This document shows positions 16,637-26,148 of a DNA stretch of 64,000 nt, piece by piece. The notes beneath the pieces are model-generated. The model had not been told where the DNA came from and did not search any database. It saw only the letters and a program-made list of their open reading frames with translations. The DNA comes from Ferranicluibacter rubi (GTDB lineage: Bacteria; Pseudomonadota; Alphaproteobacteria; Rhizobiales; Rhizobiaceae). The translations under genes and the position numbers were made by a program. Each line of letters opens with the position of its first letter. Position 1 is the stretch's first letter. The stretch covers positions 1-64,000 of the forward strand of contig NZ_JAANCM010000006.1 in the NCBI RefSeq assembly GCF_011603255.1. The letters run 5' to 3'.

Positions 16637-18598
16637 ATGAGTGCGGCTACGGAAAATCTGGCGTATCTCAAGCAGCTTATTAGTGCCGATCAACTCAATG
16701 CTGTCCGGCGCAGCGTGCTGATTTCTATACCTATCAATATCGCCCTCGCCACGATCATCATGGTCGTGACAATATTCTACGGCCACGTCTTTCCCGGTGT
16801 TATCTGGTTTCTCGGAACCTTAATTATCAATGGTTTGCGGATTGCACTTTGCCTTTCCCCCCTACCCGGCGCACCCGCTACGGGCTTGTTGGCATGGCTC
16901 AGTAGACTTTCCGTGAAGCGCCACCTTCAGATCGCTGCGGTTCTGGCATTCATTTCCGGGCTGATTTGGGCAATGATGCCACTTCTATGCGAATGGTATA
17001 CATCACCACAATCCACTTTCTACCTCGTCGTCATATGCGGAATCACAGCGGGCGCAGTCACCCATGGCAACGCCTATGCGACCATTCCCACGGCTTTCAT
17101 TCTGACGCCACTACTGGTTATGGCGGGGTGCCTGGTCTATGCTGGCGGGATCGATCGTATTGGTCTGGCCCTCGCAACATTCCTGTACCTCGGTGCCTTG
17201 ATCCGCTCCGCCCGTGAAAGCCATGCCCTCTTCTATGAAGGCAGCCGACGGAAAAACGAAGCGACGGCTTTGGCAGGATCGCTTACTCAGGCCAACGTGC
17301 GCACTGCAGAGCTTGCCGAAGAAATGCACCGTCGCGCCGTCCACGATACGTTGACGGGGCTCCTCAATCGCGCAGGTTTTGCTAGCGAAGTGGAGGCACT
17401 TAATTTAGGTCCGCATAAATCGATGTGCCTGATGATCCTTGATCTCGACGGTTTCAAATCCGTCAACGATGTGTTCGGCCACCTTGCCGGCGATGAAGTG
17501 CTGATAGAGGTCGCATGGCGGCTACGAGATACACTGCCCAACAGCTTCACCATCGCCAGGCTGGGAGGTGATGAGTTCGCCGTCGTGTTCGATCCGGAGG
17601 CTGACAGGGCCAGACCCGACCAAATCGCCGATCAGTTGATAGCGGCCATTGGACAGCCCTTTAAGGGCTTCGACGCCGGTCGTGTCGGCGTCAGTATCGG
17701 TATTCACCAAACTCGGGATCGCAGCGGCTTTTCCGAGATGATGATCTGTGCCGATAGTGCTCTCTACGCCGCCAAAAGCGCTGGCCGCAACCGACATTAC
17801 ATATTCGATGAACAGCTTGATAACCGTTTGAAAATGAAGCGCGACATTGAGCGAGACCTGCCCAGGGCTTTGGCAACTGAGCAATTGTACATGGTGTTCC
17901 AGCCCATTATGGGCCAGGGCGGTCACCGCCTCACCAATTTCGAGGCGTTGCTGCGCTGGGATCACGCCAAACACGGACCCGTCCCACCAGGAGATATCGT
18001 TGAAATCGCCGCGGTTCTCGGCTTGTCGGAAGTTCTCATCCAATTTATCCTGAGGCAGTCAGGTGTTCTGATCGAGAAACTCAGGGGGCTTGGGCAAAAC
18101 GAACTTTGGGTGGCCATCAATGTGTCCCCGCGCGAAATGTCACGCCTGCCGATCGACGATTTTGTGTCTCAAGCCCTGAAACAATGGAACGTTCCAAGCT
18201 CCATGCTGGAAATCGAGATCACGGAGGAGACAGCCATGGACACACGTGCGGTCCAAGGTAAACTCGCCGTGTTGCGACAGGCTGGGGTTCGTCTTGCTAT
18301 AGACGATTTCGGCGTAGGCTATTCCTCACTATCGTCCTTACGAAACCTACAGGTGGACCGCATCAAGATCGACAGGTCCTTTGTCACCGACCTGATGGCT
18401 TCTGCGGCCGATCGGGTGATGGTGCAAGCCATTATCAATCTTGGCCGCTCGCTTGAAATAGACGTCGTGGCAGAAGGTGTGGAAACTGAAGACGTAAAGG
18501 TCATGCTGCAATCATTAGGCTGCAGTACCATGCAGGGATACCACCTCGGACGGCCGGGCTCCCTTCAGCAGGCTATCGAGCATTGTCGGGTAAAATGA
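16637..18598 (+). CDS. Membrane-anchored GGDEF-EAL bifunctional c-di-GMP enzyme
   Basis: A 653-residue protein. About 200 N-terminal residues form several hydrophobic helices, making an inner-membrane sensor with no recognised named domain. A short coiled region (about 195-225) leads to a GGDEF domain with intact GGDEF at 310-314 and DLDGFKSVND metal-binding Asp. A full EAL domain follows (EALLRW from 436, NVSPREMS, EITEE, DDFGVGYSS, KIDRSF, EGVET), with the catalytic acidic residues and the loop-6 Glu present. Both synthase and phosphodiesterase sites therefore look competent. It would set c-di-GMP levels and so attachment versus motility. It is monocistronic, and its codon use is less GC-biased than most of its neighbours. 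Confidence 0.9.
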   Translation: MSAATENLAYLKQLISADQLNAVRRSVLISIPINIALATIIMVVTIFYGHVFPGVIWFLGTLIINGLRIALCLSPLPGAPATGLLAWLSRLSVKRHLQIAAVLAFISGLIWAMMPLLCEWYTSPQSTFYLVVICGITAGAVTHGNAYATIPTAFILTPLLVMAGCLVYAGGIDRIGLALATFLYLGALIRSARESHALFYEGSRRKNEATALAGSLTQANVRTAELAEEMHRRAVHDTLTGLLNRAGFASEVEALNLGPHKSMCLMILDLDGFKSVNDVFGHLAGDEVLIEVAWRLRDTLPNSFTIARLGGDEFAVVFDPEADRARPDQIADQLIAAIGQPFKGFDAGRVGVSIGIHQTRDRSGFSEMMICADSALYAAKSAGRNRHYIFDEQLDNRLKMKRDIERDLPRALATEQLYMVFQPIMGQGGHRLTNFEALLRWDHAKHGPVPPGDIVEIAAVLGLSEVLIQFILRQSGVLIEKLRGLGQNELWVAINVSPREMSRLPIDDFVSQALKQWNVPSSMLEIEITEETAMDTRAVQGKLAVLRQAGVRLAIDDFGVGYSSLSSLRNLQVDRIKIDRSFVTDLMASAADRVMVQAIINLGRSLEIDVVAEGVETEDVKVMLQSLGCSTMQGYHLGRPGSLQQAIEHCRVK

Positions 18599-18807
18599 GA
18601 AACTGCCCGATAGCGAAGTGAAGACCTGCCGCTCGTGTCGAAACGAGGAGAGATGCCGCGTTTCAACGAACTCGGTGCGCGGGATCGTGGCAAAGTTTAA
18701 CATTGCAAGTGTCACGATCGCCGAGATGCGGCGCGAACTAGGGCCTGGTATTTTTGGCCCATGCGGGCATCGCGATATGGGCGAAAAGCCGGCGCTTGCC
18801 CCGCTCA

Positions 18808-19578
18808 CTATGACGCTACAGCAATTGCATGCCCGGTGGTGGGATGGATCATCACCTCCATCGGAAGCCCGTAGATGAACTGCAATTGTTTGGGCGTCAT
18901 GATCCCTTCCGGCGCTCCACGCACAACAATCTTACCAGAATGCAGGGCGATAATTTCGTCGCAGAACCGGGCAGCCATATTGACGTCGTGCAAGACCAGC
19001 ACGACGGAAAGTCCTCTGTCTTTCGAGAGCTTTTGCACAAGGGAAAGGACGTCGATCTGATGGGAGATGTCGAGCGCCGAGGTTGGCTCGTCAAGCAACA
19101 AACACTCCGCATCTTGCGCGACCAGCATCGCGAGCCAAACACGCTGACGCTCGCCGCCCGACAGCGTATCGACCAGCCTATCAGTCAACGAACCAATATC
19201 GGTCAGCGCTACTGCGTCGGCGACCTTGTCACGGTCAATCGCTCCGAAACGTCCAAGTGCACCATGCCAAGGGTATCGACCGAGGGCGACCAACTCCCTG
19301 ACAAGCAGGCCCGATGTCGCCGGGATGTGCTGCGGCAGGTAGGCGATCTTGCGTGCCAATCGACGCGCGCCCCAATCGTGTAAGGGTTTTCCCTGAAACA
19401 GGACCCTGCCCGCGCTCGGTCTGACCTGATTGGCCAGGATCTTCAGCAAAGTCGATTTGCCGGAGCCATTATGGCCGATAAGCCCGATCGTTGTTCCTTT
19501 CGGCAAATCGAGCGAAAAGGTATCAAGAAGCGTCCTGTCGCCCATGCGCAGAGTAACGCCCGCCAGCTTGAAATTCAT
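18808..19578 (-). CDS. Ferric-siderophore ABC transporter ATP-binding protein (FhuC/FecE type)
   Basis: A 256-residue ATPase: Walker A GLIGHNGSGKST, Q-loop AYLPQ, a VALGRYPWHGALGRF segment typical of the FhuC/FecE group, signature TLSGGERQRVWLAMLVAQ, Walker B LLLDEPTSALD, and switch VLHDVNMAARF. It powers the fused permease encoded just upstream (19 bases gap). It is the last gene of the fec-type operon. Confidence 0.92.
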   Translation of the reverse strand: MNFKLAGVTLRMGDRTLLDTFSLDLPKGTTIGLIGHNGSGKSTLLKILANQVRPSAGRVLFQGKPLHDWGARRLARKIAYLPQHIPATSGLLVRELVALGRYPWHGALGRFGAIDRDKVADAVALTDIGSLTDRLVDTLSGGERQRVWLAMLVAQDAECLLLDEPTSALDISHQIDVLSLVQKLSKDRGLSVVLVLHDVNMAARFCDEIIALHSGKIVVRGAPEGIMTPKQLQFIYGLPMEVMIHPTTGHAIAVAS

Positions 19579-19597
19579 GTCACATCATCCTGTCCGG

Positions 19598-21604
19598 TCA
19601 TCGTCGTTCGCTTCTTTGAATGAGCCACAAGAGCAGTGGCCCGCCAATGAATGCAGCCAACAAACCCGGTGACATCGGCCATGGCCATATGATATTGCGC
19701 CCCAGCCAGTCGGAAAACACCATCAGTAATGCTCCGAACAAAGCGCACCCAATGACGGAGTCAGCCATACGGCGAAATCCGGCTATTCGGACAAGATGCG
19801 GGATCATGAGGCCCACGAAACTCAATGGGCCTATGACGACCGTGGCGGCCGCCGTCCCGACAGACGCCGTTACAAGCGCCAGTGCGCGCGATGTCTTCAA
19901 GAGAACACCCAGACCGCCAGCCAATCGGTCACCGAGCGCGGACAATTCGAGCCAACGGTGACCCATGACGCCGGATACGAGCGCAAGGAATGCGACCACG
20001 CAGACCGCGATGGCCTCGTCGATGCCCACACCACCCGTCGATCCGGAAAACCAGCTCAACAGGGCGGCAGCTTTCGGCCCTCCACCCGCCAAAACCAGAA
20101 CGAGCAGCGCGTTCGTCGTGCTGCCGAGACCGACGCCGATCAGCAACGTGCGCTCAGGATCGAATGCGTTGCGCCACGACAAGAGCACGACAACACCGAG
20201 CACGACGATTGCGCCAATGGACGCGACAGCGAATTTTGACCAGATGCCGGCGACCGGTAACAGGATGATGGCGAACGCCAGACCAAGGCCGGCCCCATGG
20301 CCGATACCGAGTAGGTCGGGACTGGCAAGCGGATTGCGCAGGCTACGCTGCAGGATAAACCCGGAGATCGCCAGACAGGCACCTGCACCGGCCGCTGCGA
20401 CAATGCGTGGCAGACGCCAAGTGAGAGCCGACTCGACATCGGACGACATGACGATATGCCATCCGGTTTGCGACTGCCCGACAAAAAATGCGAGAATGAG
20501 CGTGACGAGAAGAAGGAACACCAATGCGCCCGTCAGCCTTGCCGTAGGCCTAGGTTTGACCAATGACGGCGTGACCGTCTCGCTATAGTGCAGCGACGGC
20601 TTGCGGTGACGCAGGGCAAGGACGACGAGGAGTGGCCCTGTCAGAAGTCCGGCTGCTGCACCGACGGGAATATCGCCAGCGTATTGTGACAGAATGCGGA
20701 CAAGCTGGTCGGCAAGCAGCAAAAGAACGGCACCGGTCACAGCAGACGGCACAAGTCTGGCCCTGGTCTGCGGCCAAAGCACCCGTGCCAGAGCCGGCGC
20801 TGCAAGCCCGATAAAACCGATGATGCCGAAACTTGCGGTGACGAAGGCGGCAAGCATCGATGCACAGGCCAGCGCAAGGACCTTCATGGTTGCGGATGAG
20901 ACGCCGAAGGCTTTCGCCGTTCCAACCCCGAGCGACAGGAGGGCTATGGGCCGCTGCATGAGAAAAATGGCCGCCGACACGATGGCAACCTGCGGAAAGA
21001 GCATCCTGGCACCGTGCCAGCCGCTTTGTTGCAACGATCCGGCCTGCCATCGCAGAAGATCGGTGAGAAAATCGTGGTTGAGCAAAACGAGGAGAGCGTA
21101 CAAAGCTCCACAATACAAATTGACCACCACCCCTGCCAGAATGAGGGTGTGGGACGCCATGCCGCGCCCGAAGGCGACACCGAGAACCAGAACAAGTGCA
21201 AGTCCGGCGCCCGTCAGCGCAACGACCTCGGGGCCGGAACGCCACAATGCGGGTGCATACAGAAGGCTTGCCGCCAAGGCCAGACCGGCACCGGATGAGA
21301 CCCCAAGGAGGCCAGGCTCGGCCAGTTGATTGCCAAGGATTTGCTGAAAAACGGCGCCACCCAGACCCAGTGCGAAACCGGCGACAAGAGCCACGACAAT
21401 ACGCGGCAGCAGCCCGTAAAACACCAGAGCTTCCGACGGTGCCGAGACCTTGGCCGATACGAGAAGTTGCCACCAGTGTGAGGGCGGCAGGGAATGAGCA
21501 AGCCCGTTCAGGGAGAGTGCCGTTGCAGCAATGGCGAGCAGAAGAAAGACGATGTTGCCCCTCAGCGTTAGGCTTTGGCGCGTGGTTATCGCAACGCTTC
21601 TCAT
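19598..21604 (-). CDS. FhuB-type fused ferric-hydroxamate permease
   Basis: A 668-residue inner-membrane protein made of two homologous FecCD-type halves, about residues 1-335 and 345-668. Each half shows the family pattern: LPRIVVALVAGFALGLGGAVFQ and LPRIVAAAGAGACLAISGFILQ near the start, then NPLA/NQLAEPGLLGVSSGAG and NPLASPDLLGIGHGAG. The internal duplication distinguishes FhuB (ferrichrome/hydroxamate) from two-gene FecCD or FepDG systems. Its start overlaps the stop of the binding-protein gene (ATGA). A single FhuC-like ATPase dimer would serve it. Confidence 0.92.
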   Translation of the reverse strand: MRSVAITTRQSLTLRGNIVFLLLAIAATALSLNGLAHSLPPSHWWQLLVSAKVSAPSEALVFYGLLPRIVVALVAGFALGLGGAVFQQILGNQLAEPGLLGVSSGAGLALAASLLYAPALWRSGPEVVALTGAGLALVLVLGVAFGRGMASHTLILAGVVVNLYCGALYALLVLLNHDFLTDLLRWQAGSLQQSGWHGARMLFPQVAIVSAAIFLMQRPIALLSLGVGTAKAFGVSSATMKVLALACASMLAAFVTASFGIIGFIGLAAPALARVLWPQTRARLVPSAVTGAVLLLLADQLVRILSQYAGDIPVGAAAGLLTGPLLVVLALRHRKPSLHYSETVTPSLVKPRPTARLTGALVFLLLVTLILAFFVGQSQTGWHIVMSSDVESALTWRLPRIVAAAGAGACLAISGFILQRSLRNPLASPDLLGIGHGAGLGLAFAIILLPVAGIWSKFAVASIGAIVVLGVVVLLSWRNAFDPERTLLIGVGLGSTTNALLVLVLAGGGPKAAALLSWFSGSTGGVGIDEAIAVCVVAFLALVSGVMGHRWLELSALGDRLAGGLGVLLKTSRALALVTASVGTAAATVVIGPLSFVGLMIPHLVRIAGFRRMADSVIGCALFGALLMVFSDWLGRNIIWPWPMSPGLLAAFIGGPLLLWLIQRSERR

Positions 21605-22533
21605 CGGCCCGCTCCTTCAAGGGCCGCTGTGATGGCCTCGGCGAGGTGCAAAGCGGAGACACAGCCGCCGAATGGATAGAACTGCTCGATCCAACGCGTG
21701 CGGCCCTGCCTGACAGACGGGAGCGACTGCCAAAGGGCACTTGTTTCGAGTGCCTTGGTTGTCTGATGCCTGAGTGCGGGAATATCGATCAGGACGAAAA
21801 TCGCCTCGCCTATATCGAACAGTGCGTCGAAACCGGCCTGAAAAATGCCCGCCGCATTGACCGGCCCCTCCCAGGCATTCTCAAGCCCCAGCCGTTGTAG
21901 CACGGCCCCCGGCAGGCTGCCTTTTCCATAGATCACCACGCCACGACCTGTCTGGTCAGGCAACAGGACACAGATGCGACGGGTGGACACTGGGAGCCGC
22001 GCACGCAGGGTCGAAATACGCTCCAGCCCTTGGGCAGCGACGACATCCATACGGGAGGGCTCCAGCCCCGCTGCCCCACCCGCATGCCGTAAAATGTCGA
22101 TGGTCAGATCGTAACGATCGCCAGAGACGGCTTTTTCCGGCACGATCTCGACGCGAGCGATCTTCGCGATATCCGGTGTCATGATGAGACTGGAGCTGTT
22201 TATCAAGATGAGGTCGGGTGCAATGTCGGCCAGCAGTTCGCGGTTGATCTCCCAGAACGGGCCGACATCCCGCACATCGTCAGGCAGCGGCAACGGCATT
22301 CTCTGGCGGAAATATCCCGTATCCGAGACAGCCGCGGGTACAACACCCAGCGCAAGTAACGATTCCGCTGCAGACCAGTCTATCGCGACAATGCGGGCGG
22401 AGCCTGCGGACGCAAAGGCATTGCTGTGCATCCCAGCGATCGAGAAGAGCGAGAGAGCCAGAAAATGCCGACGTGAATGCAGGCGTTTTCCGGGCGGCGA
22501 ACCACCCGGAAATATTGCGTCTGTCATAGCCAA
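21601..22533 (-). CDS. FhuD-type siderophore-binding periplasmic protein
   Basis: A 310-residue protein of the class-III periplasmic-binding fold (two lobes joined by a long helix). The N-terminus (PPGKRLHSRRHFLALSLFSIAG) carries an RRHFLAL twin-arginine-like motif, so export may be by Tat, as known for some FhuD homologues. SARIVAIDWSAAESLLALGVVPAAVSD opens the mature part, followed by ELLADIAPDLILINSS. Its partner is the fused permease downstream. Location after a FhuA-like receptor gene (4-base gap) supports a hydroxamate siderophore ligand. Confidence 0.88.
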   Translation of the reverse strand: MAMTDAIFPGGSPPGKRLHSRRHFLALSLFSIAGMHSNAFASAGSARIVAIDWSAAESLLALGVVPAAVSDTGYFRQRMPLPLPDDVRDVGPFWEINRELLADIAPDLILINSSSLIMTPDIAKIARVEIVPEKAVSGDRYDLTIDILRHAGGAAGLEPSRMDVVAAQGLERISTLRARLPVSTRRICVLLPDQTGRGVVIYGKGSLPGAVLQRLGLENAWEGPVNAAGIFQAGFDALFDIGEAIFVLIDIPALRHQTTKALETSALWQSLPSVRQGRTRWIEQFYPFGGCVSALHLAEAITAALEGAGR

Positions 22534-22537
22534 GACC

Positions 22538-24958
22538 TTAAAAGTTCACCTTAAGACGGCCGATGACGCTGCGACGATCACCCTCATAGCAAGAAACGCT
22601 ATCTTCGCAGGTCGTGTAGTAGCTCTTGTCGAACACATTGGTGGCGTTGACCGAGAAGCTTGCGTTTTCGGTCACCTTGTAGCTGGCACCCAGATCGATC
22701 AAAGCGCGGCCATCGACCTTCACGGTGTTGGCATTGTCGCCGAAGCTGTCTCCGACATAGCGCACACCGCCGCCGATCGACAGGCCTTCGAGCATCCCGT
22801 CATCAACCGTGTAATTGAGCCAAGCCGACGCCTGATGTTCCGGCACGAGATAAGGTGTCTTTCCGACGAAACCGGAATTGTCCCGCGTGATCTCCGCGTT
22901 GGTCCAGGTATAGGAACTCGTGAGATCCCAGCCACTTCCAAGGCTGAATTTTCCTTCCACTTCCACGCCGCGCGACTGCACCTCTCCGGTTGCCACAAAG
23001 AAACCTGTGGTCACACCGGCGCCGTTCCGCTCAGGTGTCAGAATGTTCGACTTTACGATATCGAACCAAGCAACCGTAAACAGCGCATCGATTCCCACCG
23101 GTTCATATTTTACGCCAACCTCCCACTGACGCCCGGTCGACGGATCGAAGCTGTTGCCGGAGGACGAGATACCCGTGTTTGGCACAAAGGATTGTGCGTA
23201 GCTGACATAGGGGGCCACGCCCCACGGCGTCTTGTAGGTAAGCCCCGCCCGACCGCTGAAATTGCCGACATCGACAGACGGATTGGTATTCGAGAGCCGG
23301 TTGGCCGTATCGATATCAACCCAATCGTAACGACCACCAAGCGTCGCGATCAGGTTATCCGTCAGATTGATACGGTCCTGCGCATAAAGCCCGATCTGCT
23401 GATACGTCTCTTCGTAGTCGGCAAACGCCGTGGTCGGCTGCGGGATACTGACACCATAAACGGGGTTGCTGGGGTCGAGCGAGGGAGCCAATCCTCTATA
23501 GCGCTTCACATCCGCCTCCGACCGCGCATAATCCAGACCGAGCAGCAATTCATGCGCAAAAATTCCGGTGTCGAAATTCGCCTGCGCCTGATTGTCGATC
23601 GTCAGCGCGTCGAGGCTCTCATCGAACCTGCGCGTGCCGCGTATCAGGTTTCCGGAAGCATCCATTCCAGTGGCCAGAAGATTGTCGAGCGTGAAATCGG
23701 CTCGACCGTAACGGAGGTTCTGACGAACGGTCCACGTATCATTGAACCGATGGGAGAACTCATAGCCGATCGTCTGCTGTTCCTGGACACTGTTGTTGAA
23801 GCTGTGATCGCCGATCAGAGTATTTGTCGGCGTGAACATGAGGACTGTGCCGCCGCTCTTGTCGCGCAGCGCTTGCCCGCTGACGGTCAGGGATGTGTCT
23901 GAATCGGGCGCCCATGTTATCGACGGCGCGATCATGAACCGATCATCGCCGATATCGGTACCATCGGGATATTGGAATTGCGTGTTGCTGTTGCGAGCGA
24001 CGCCGGTCACGCGATACATGATGGACTTGTCATCATTCACCGGACCACCCAGATCAAACCCGACCTGCGCGCGCTGGTGGCTGCCATATTCAAGTTCGAC
24101 TTCCCTCACGGGCGTGTCTGTCGGCTTCTTCGAGACCTTGTTGACGATGCCGCCAGCGTCACTTTGTCCGTAAAGCGACGATGACGGGCCGCGCAGCACC
24201 TCCACCGATTGAAGCTGATATGGATCGGTGCGGAAGAAACTGTACCCGCTCGAAATCTGACGCAGGCCATCCAGATACGAGCTGGTCGACTGGGCGTTGA
24301 AACCACGCATCAAAATCCAGTCATAGCCTTTGGGATCGGGACCATAGGTTTCGATCGTAACGCCAGGGACGTAACGCAGGATTTCGGAAACGGATTGCGC
24401 GTTCTGTGCCTCGATCTGCTTTCGACCGACAATTGAAATGGATTGCGGCACTTCGGCCAGCGGTGCATCCGTTTTTGTCCCCGTCGCGCTTCTGGTGACG
24501 ACATAGGTGTTTTCACCGTTTCCGACCCCGTTCACCGTGATGGTCTCCAACAGGGTCGAACCATCGGCTGCGACATTGGCACCTGGAACCAACGGGCCGG
24601 AAGCGGCAATGGCCGCGGTCGTCGCGTTGGGGAAAGAGTAGGTCAGACCGGAACCCCTCAGGATGCTGGCCAGCGCCTGCTCCCGTGTTCCATTGCCCGA
24701 GAAGCCGGGCGATGATTTTCCAGCGGCAATCGATGCAAGATAGGTGACCTGAAGGCCAGTCTGGCGACCGAAGGACATCAGCGCCTGATTGAGCGGGCCG
24801 GCATTGACGGAGAAATTCGTCTGCGCCGCAGCCTGTGCAGATGCCGTCTGTTGCGTCATGCCGATGGCAATACCCAGACTGGTGCTTATCATCAGCGCGG
24901 CGATCAGCGCTCTGCGCGTATCATTTGTTTTGCGTCCGTTCCCCGACAGCTGCCCCAT
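22538..24958 (-). CDS. TonB-dependent ferric-siderophore receptor with N-terminal signalling (STN) domain
   Basis: An 806-residue outer-membrane receptor. After a signal peptide (cleavage near ASAQA), residues about 47-125 form a secretin/TonB N-terminal signalling domain (FSVNAGPLNQALMSFGRQTGL), which relays ligand occupancy to FecR. The plug domain follows (VPQSISIVGRKQIE, SEILRYVPGVTIE, RGFNAQSTSSYLDGL, VEVLRGPSSSLYGQ), then a 22-strand barrel ending in the terminal aromatic F (RRSVIGRLKVNF). Overall it resembles FhuA/FoxA/FiuA-type hydroxamate receptors. The gene lies directly downstream of fecR and upstream of the fhuD-like gene, the expected order for a FecIRA system. Confidence 0.93.
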   Translation of the reverse strand: MGQLSGNGRKTNDTRRALIAALMISTSLGIAIGMTQQTASAQAAAQTNFSVNAGPLNQALMSFGRQTGLQVTYLASIAAGKSSPGFSGNGTREQALASILRGSGLTYSFPNATTAAIAASGPLVPGANVAADGSTLLETITVNGVGNGENTYVVTRSATGTKTDAPLAEVPQSISIVGRKQIEAQNAQSVSEILRYVPGVTIETYGPDPKGYDWILMRGFNAQSTSSYLDGLRQISSGYSFFRTDPYQLQSVEVLRGPSSSLYGQSDAGGIVNKVSKKPTDTPVREVELEYGSHQRAQVGFDLGGPVNDDKSIMYRVTGVARNSNTQFQYPDGTDIGDDRFMIAPSITWAPDSDTSLTVSGQALRDKSGGTVLMFTPTNTLIGDHSFNNSVQEQQTIGYEFSHRFNDTWTVRQNLRYGRADFTLDNLLATGMDASGNLIRGTRRFDESLDALTIDNQAQANFDTGIFAHELLLGLDYARSEADVKRYRGLAPSLDPSNPVYGVSIPQPTTAFADYEETYQQIGLYAQDRINLTDNLIATLGGRYDWVDIDTANRLSNTNPSVDVGNFSGRAGLTYKTPWGVAPYVSYAQSFVPNTGISSSGNSFDPSTGRQWEVGVKYEPVGIDALFTVAWFDIVKSNILTPERNGAGVTTGFFVATGEVQSRGVEVEGKFSLGSGWDLTSSYTWTNAEITRDNSGFVGKTPYLVPEHQASAWLNYTVDDGMLEGLSIGGGVRYVGDSFGDNANTVKVDGRALIDLGASYKVTENASFSVNATNVFDKSYYTTCEDSVSCYEGDRRSVIGRLKVNF

Positions 24959-24987
24959 AGCCCATTCTCTCCTGCTCGATCGTGTTG

Positions 24988-25026
24988 CAGGGGTGCATGC
25001 CGCAAAATTCGAAATTGCAACCCCTG
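24988..25026 (-). promoter_or_regulatory. Stem-loop in the receptor gene leader
   Basis: CAGGGGTGCA (24988-24997) and TGCAACCCCTG (25016-25026) form a ten-pair stem with one bulged base, in the 118-base gap between fecR and the receptor gene. It lies about 30 bases upstream of the receptor ATG and is not followed by Ts, so it is a leader structure or regulator site, not a clear terminator. A FecI-type promoter could lie just upstream, but I cannot place one firmly. Confidence 0.5.
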
Positions 25027-25076
25027 TAGCTATTACAAACGGGGCATCGTTTTTTTCTGCTCTCCCTGAATTATTT

Positions 25077-26039
25077 TCAGACGGGCGAAATAAGCGTCAG
25101 GTATGACGATACGCGTCTAACCCGCGCACCCGCCGGAAGCACAACGGCCTCAAGCGCACGTTGCGGATTTGCAAGATCAAAGAGACCGCTGACACGCCGC
25201 GATCCGACAAACGGGTCTGCAATGATAATTCTGCCAGGATACCATCGGCCAATTCTGGCGACGAGGGCAGCAACGGTTTCCTGCTCGGCAGCAATGATAT
25301 TGTTGCGCCAGAGAGCGGTCTGCCCCGGTTCGCGCATGCCACGCTCGATGGTGTTCGACGAGGGTTCAAACGATATCCACTCCCCTGCCCTCAACCTCTG
25401 CCCGCTTTCGAGCGAAGAGATAGATGCGCGAGCCTCGACGATGCCGCGGTCGACGGAGACGGTCAGAATACCTGCATCATTGGCAACATCGAATGCCGTT
25501 CCAATTGCCGTTGCGGTTAAACCGCCGGTCTGAACTGCGAATGGTCTGCGAGCATCTCCAACGACATCGAAAAACGACATGCCAGAAAGAAGCTCGATGC
25601 CGCGCTTTTCGGGCGTGTAATCCAATGCGAGGGCACTGTCCGGTCCAAGCGTCGCAACGCTTCCATCCGGGAGTTCGAAGCGGCTGATCTCCCCCTTCCC
25701 AGTGATGTAATCCGCCTTCGCGCGAAGAATGGCAGAGGGTCCATAGACGGTTCCGGCCAACGCCGCGCCAAGACCCACTGCGCCCCCTATGACCAAATGG
25801 CGGCGCGTCGGCGCCAGGCTCTCCCTTTTCTCGGCTTTCGCGCGGTCGGTCAGAACCTTGCCGCTCATGCCGTAAGCATCGGCCACTCTGGACCATGCCG
25901 CCTCATAGTCAGGGCCACGCTTGCGCCATGTCCTGATCATGTCAAGGGTGACGGAATTGCCGGGGTCGACCTGCAAGCGAATGACGAGATCGATAGCCTC
26001 ATCAAGCAATCTTTGGGGGTCTTGTGCGGCAACGTTCAT
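25077..26039 (-). CDS. FecR-family anti-sigma/signal transducer
   Basis: A 320-residue inner-membrane protein. The N-terminal cytoplasmic domain (RLLDEAIDLVIRLQ..., FecR_N/DUF4880) holds the sigma factor, with AW near residue 50. A single membrane helix follows at about 85-105 (HLVIGGAVGLGAALAGTVYG). The periplasmic FecR domain (LPDGSVATLGPDSALALDYTPEKRGIELLSGMSFFDV) and a C-terminal STN-like region (LVARIGRWYPGRIIIADP) contact the receptor signalling domain. The start MNVAAQ was preferred to an ATG 14 codons upstream because family members begin just before this motif; neither has a strong ribosome site. Confidence 0.9.
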   Translation of the reverse strand: MNVAAQDPQRLLDEAIDLVIRLQVDPGNSVTLDMIRTWRKRGPDYEAAWSRVADAYGMSGKVLTDRAKAEKRESLAPTRRHLVIGGAVGLGAALAGTVYGPSAILRAKADYITGKGEISRFELPDGSVATLGPDSALALDYTPEKRGIELLSGMSFFDVVGDARRPFAVQTGGLTATAIGTAFDVANDAGILTVSVDRGIVEARASISSLESGQRLRAGEWISFEPSSNTIERGMREPGQTALWRNNIIAAEQETVAALVARIGRWYPGRIIIADPFVGSRRVSGLFDLANPQRALEAVVLPAGARVRRVSSYLTLISPV

Positions 26040-26148
26040 GCGTATGGTTCCGGTTTCATGCGCCGACAGCAATGCCGGCATACGTTGTTGCCCTTACCAT
26101 CTAGTACAATTGAACGGCCGCGATTTTCTCTTTTCCCGTCAAAATAAA

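Noticed and set aside
18618-18878. An 86-codon open frame after the GGDEF-EAL gene
   Set aside because: It overlaps the 3' end of the FhuC-like gene, has no ribosome site and no family resemblance.
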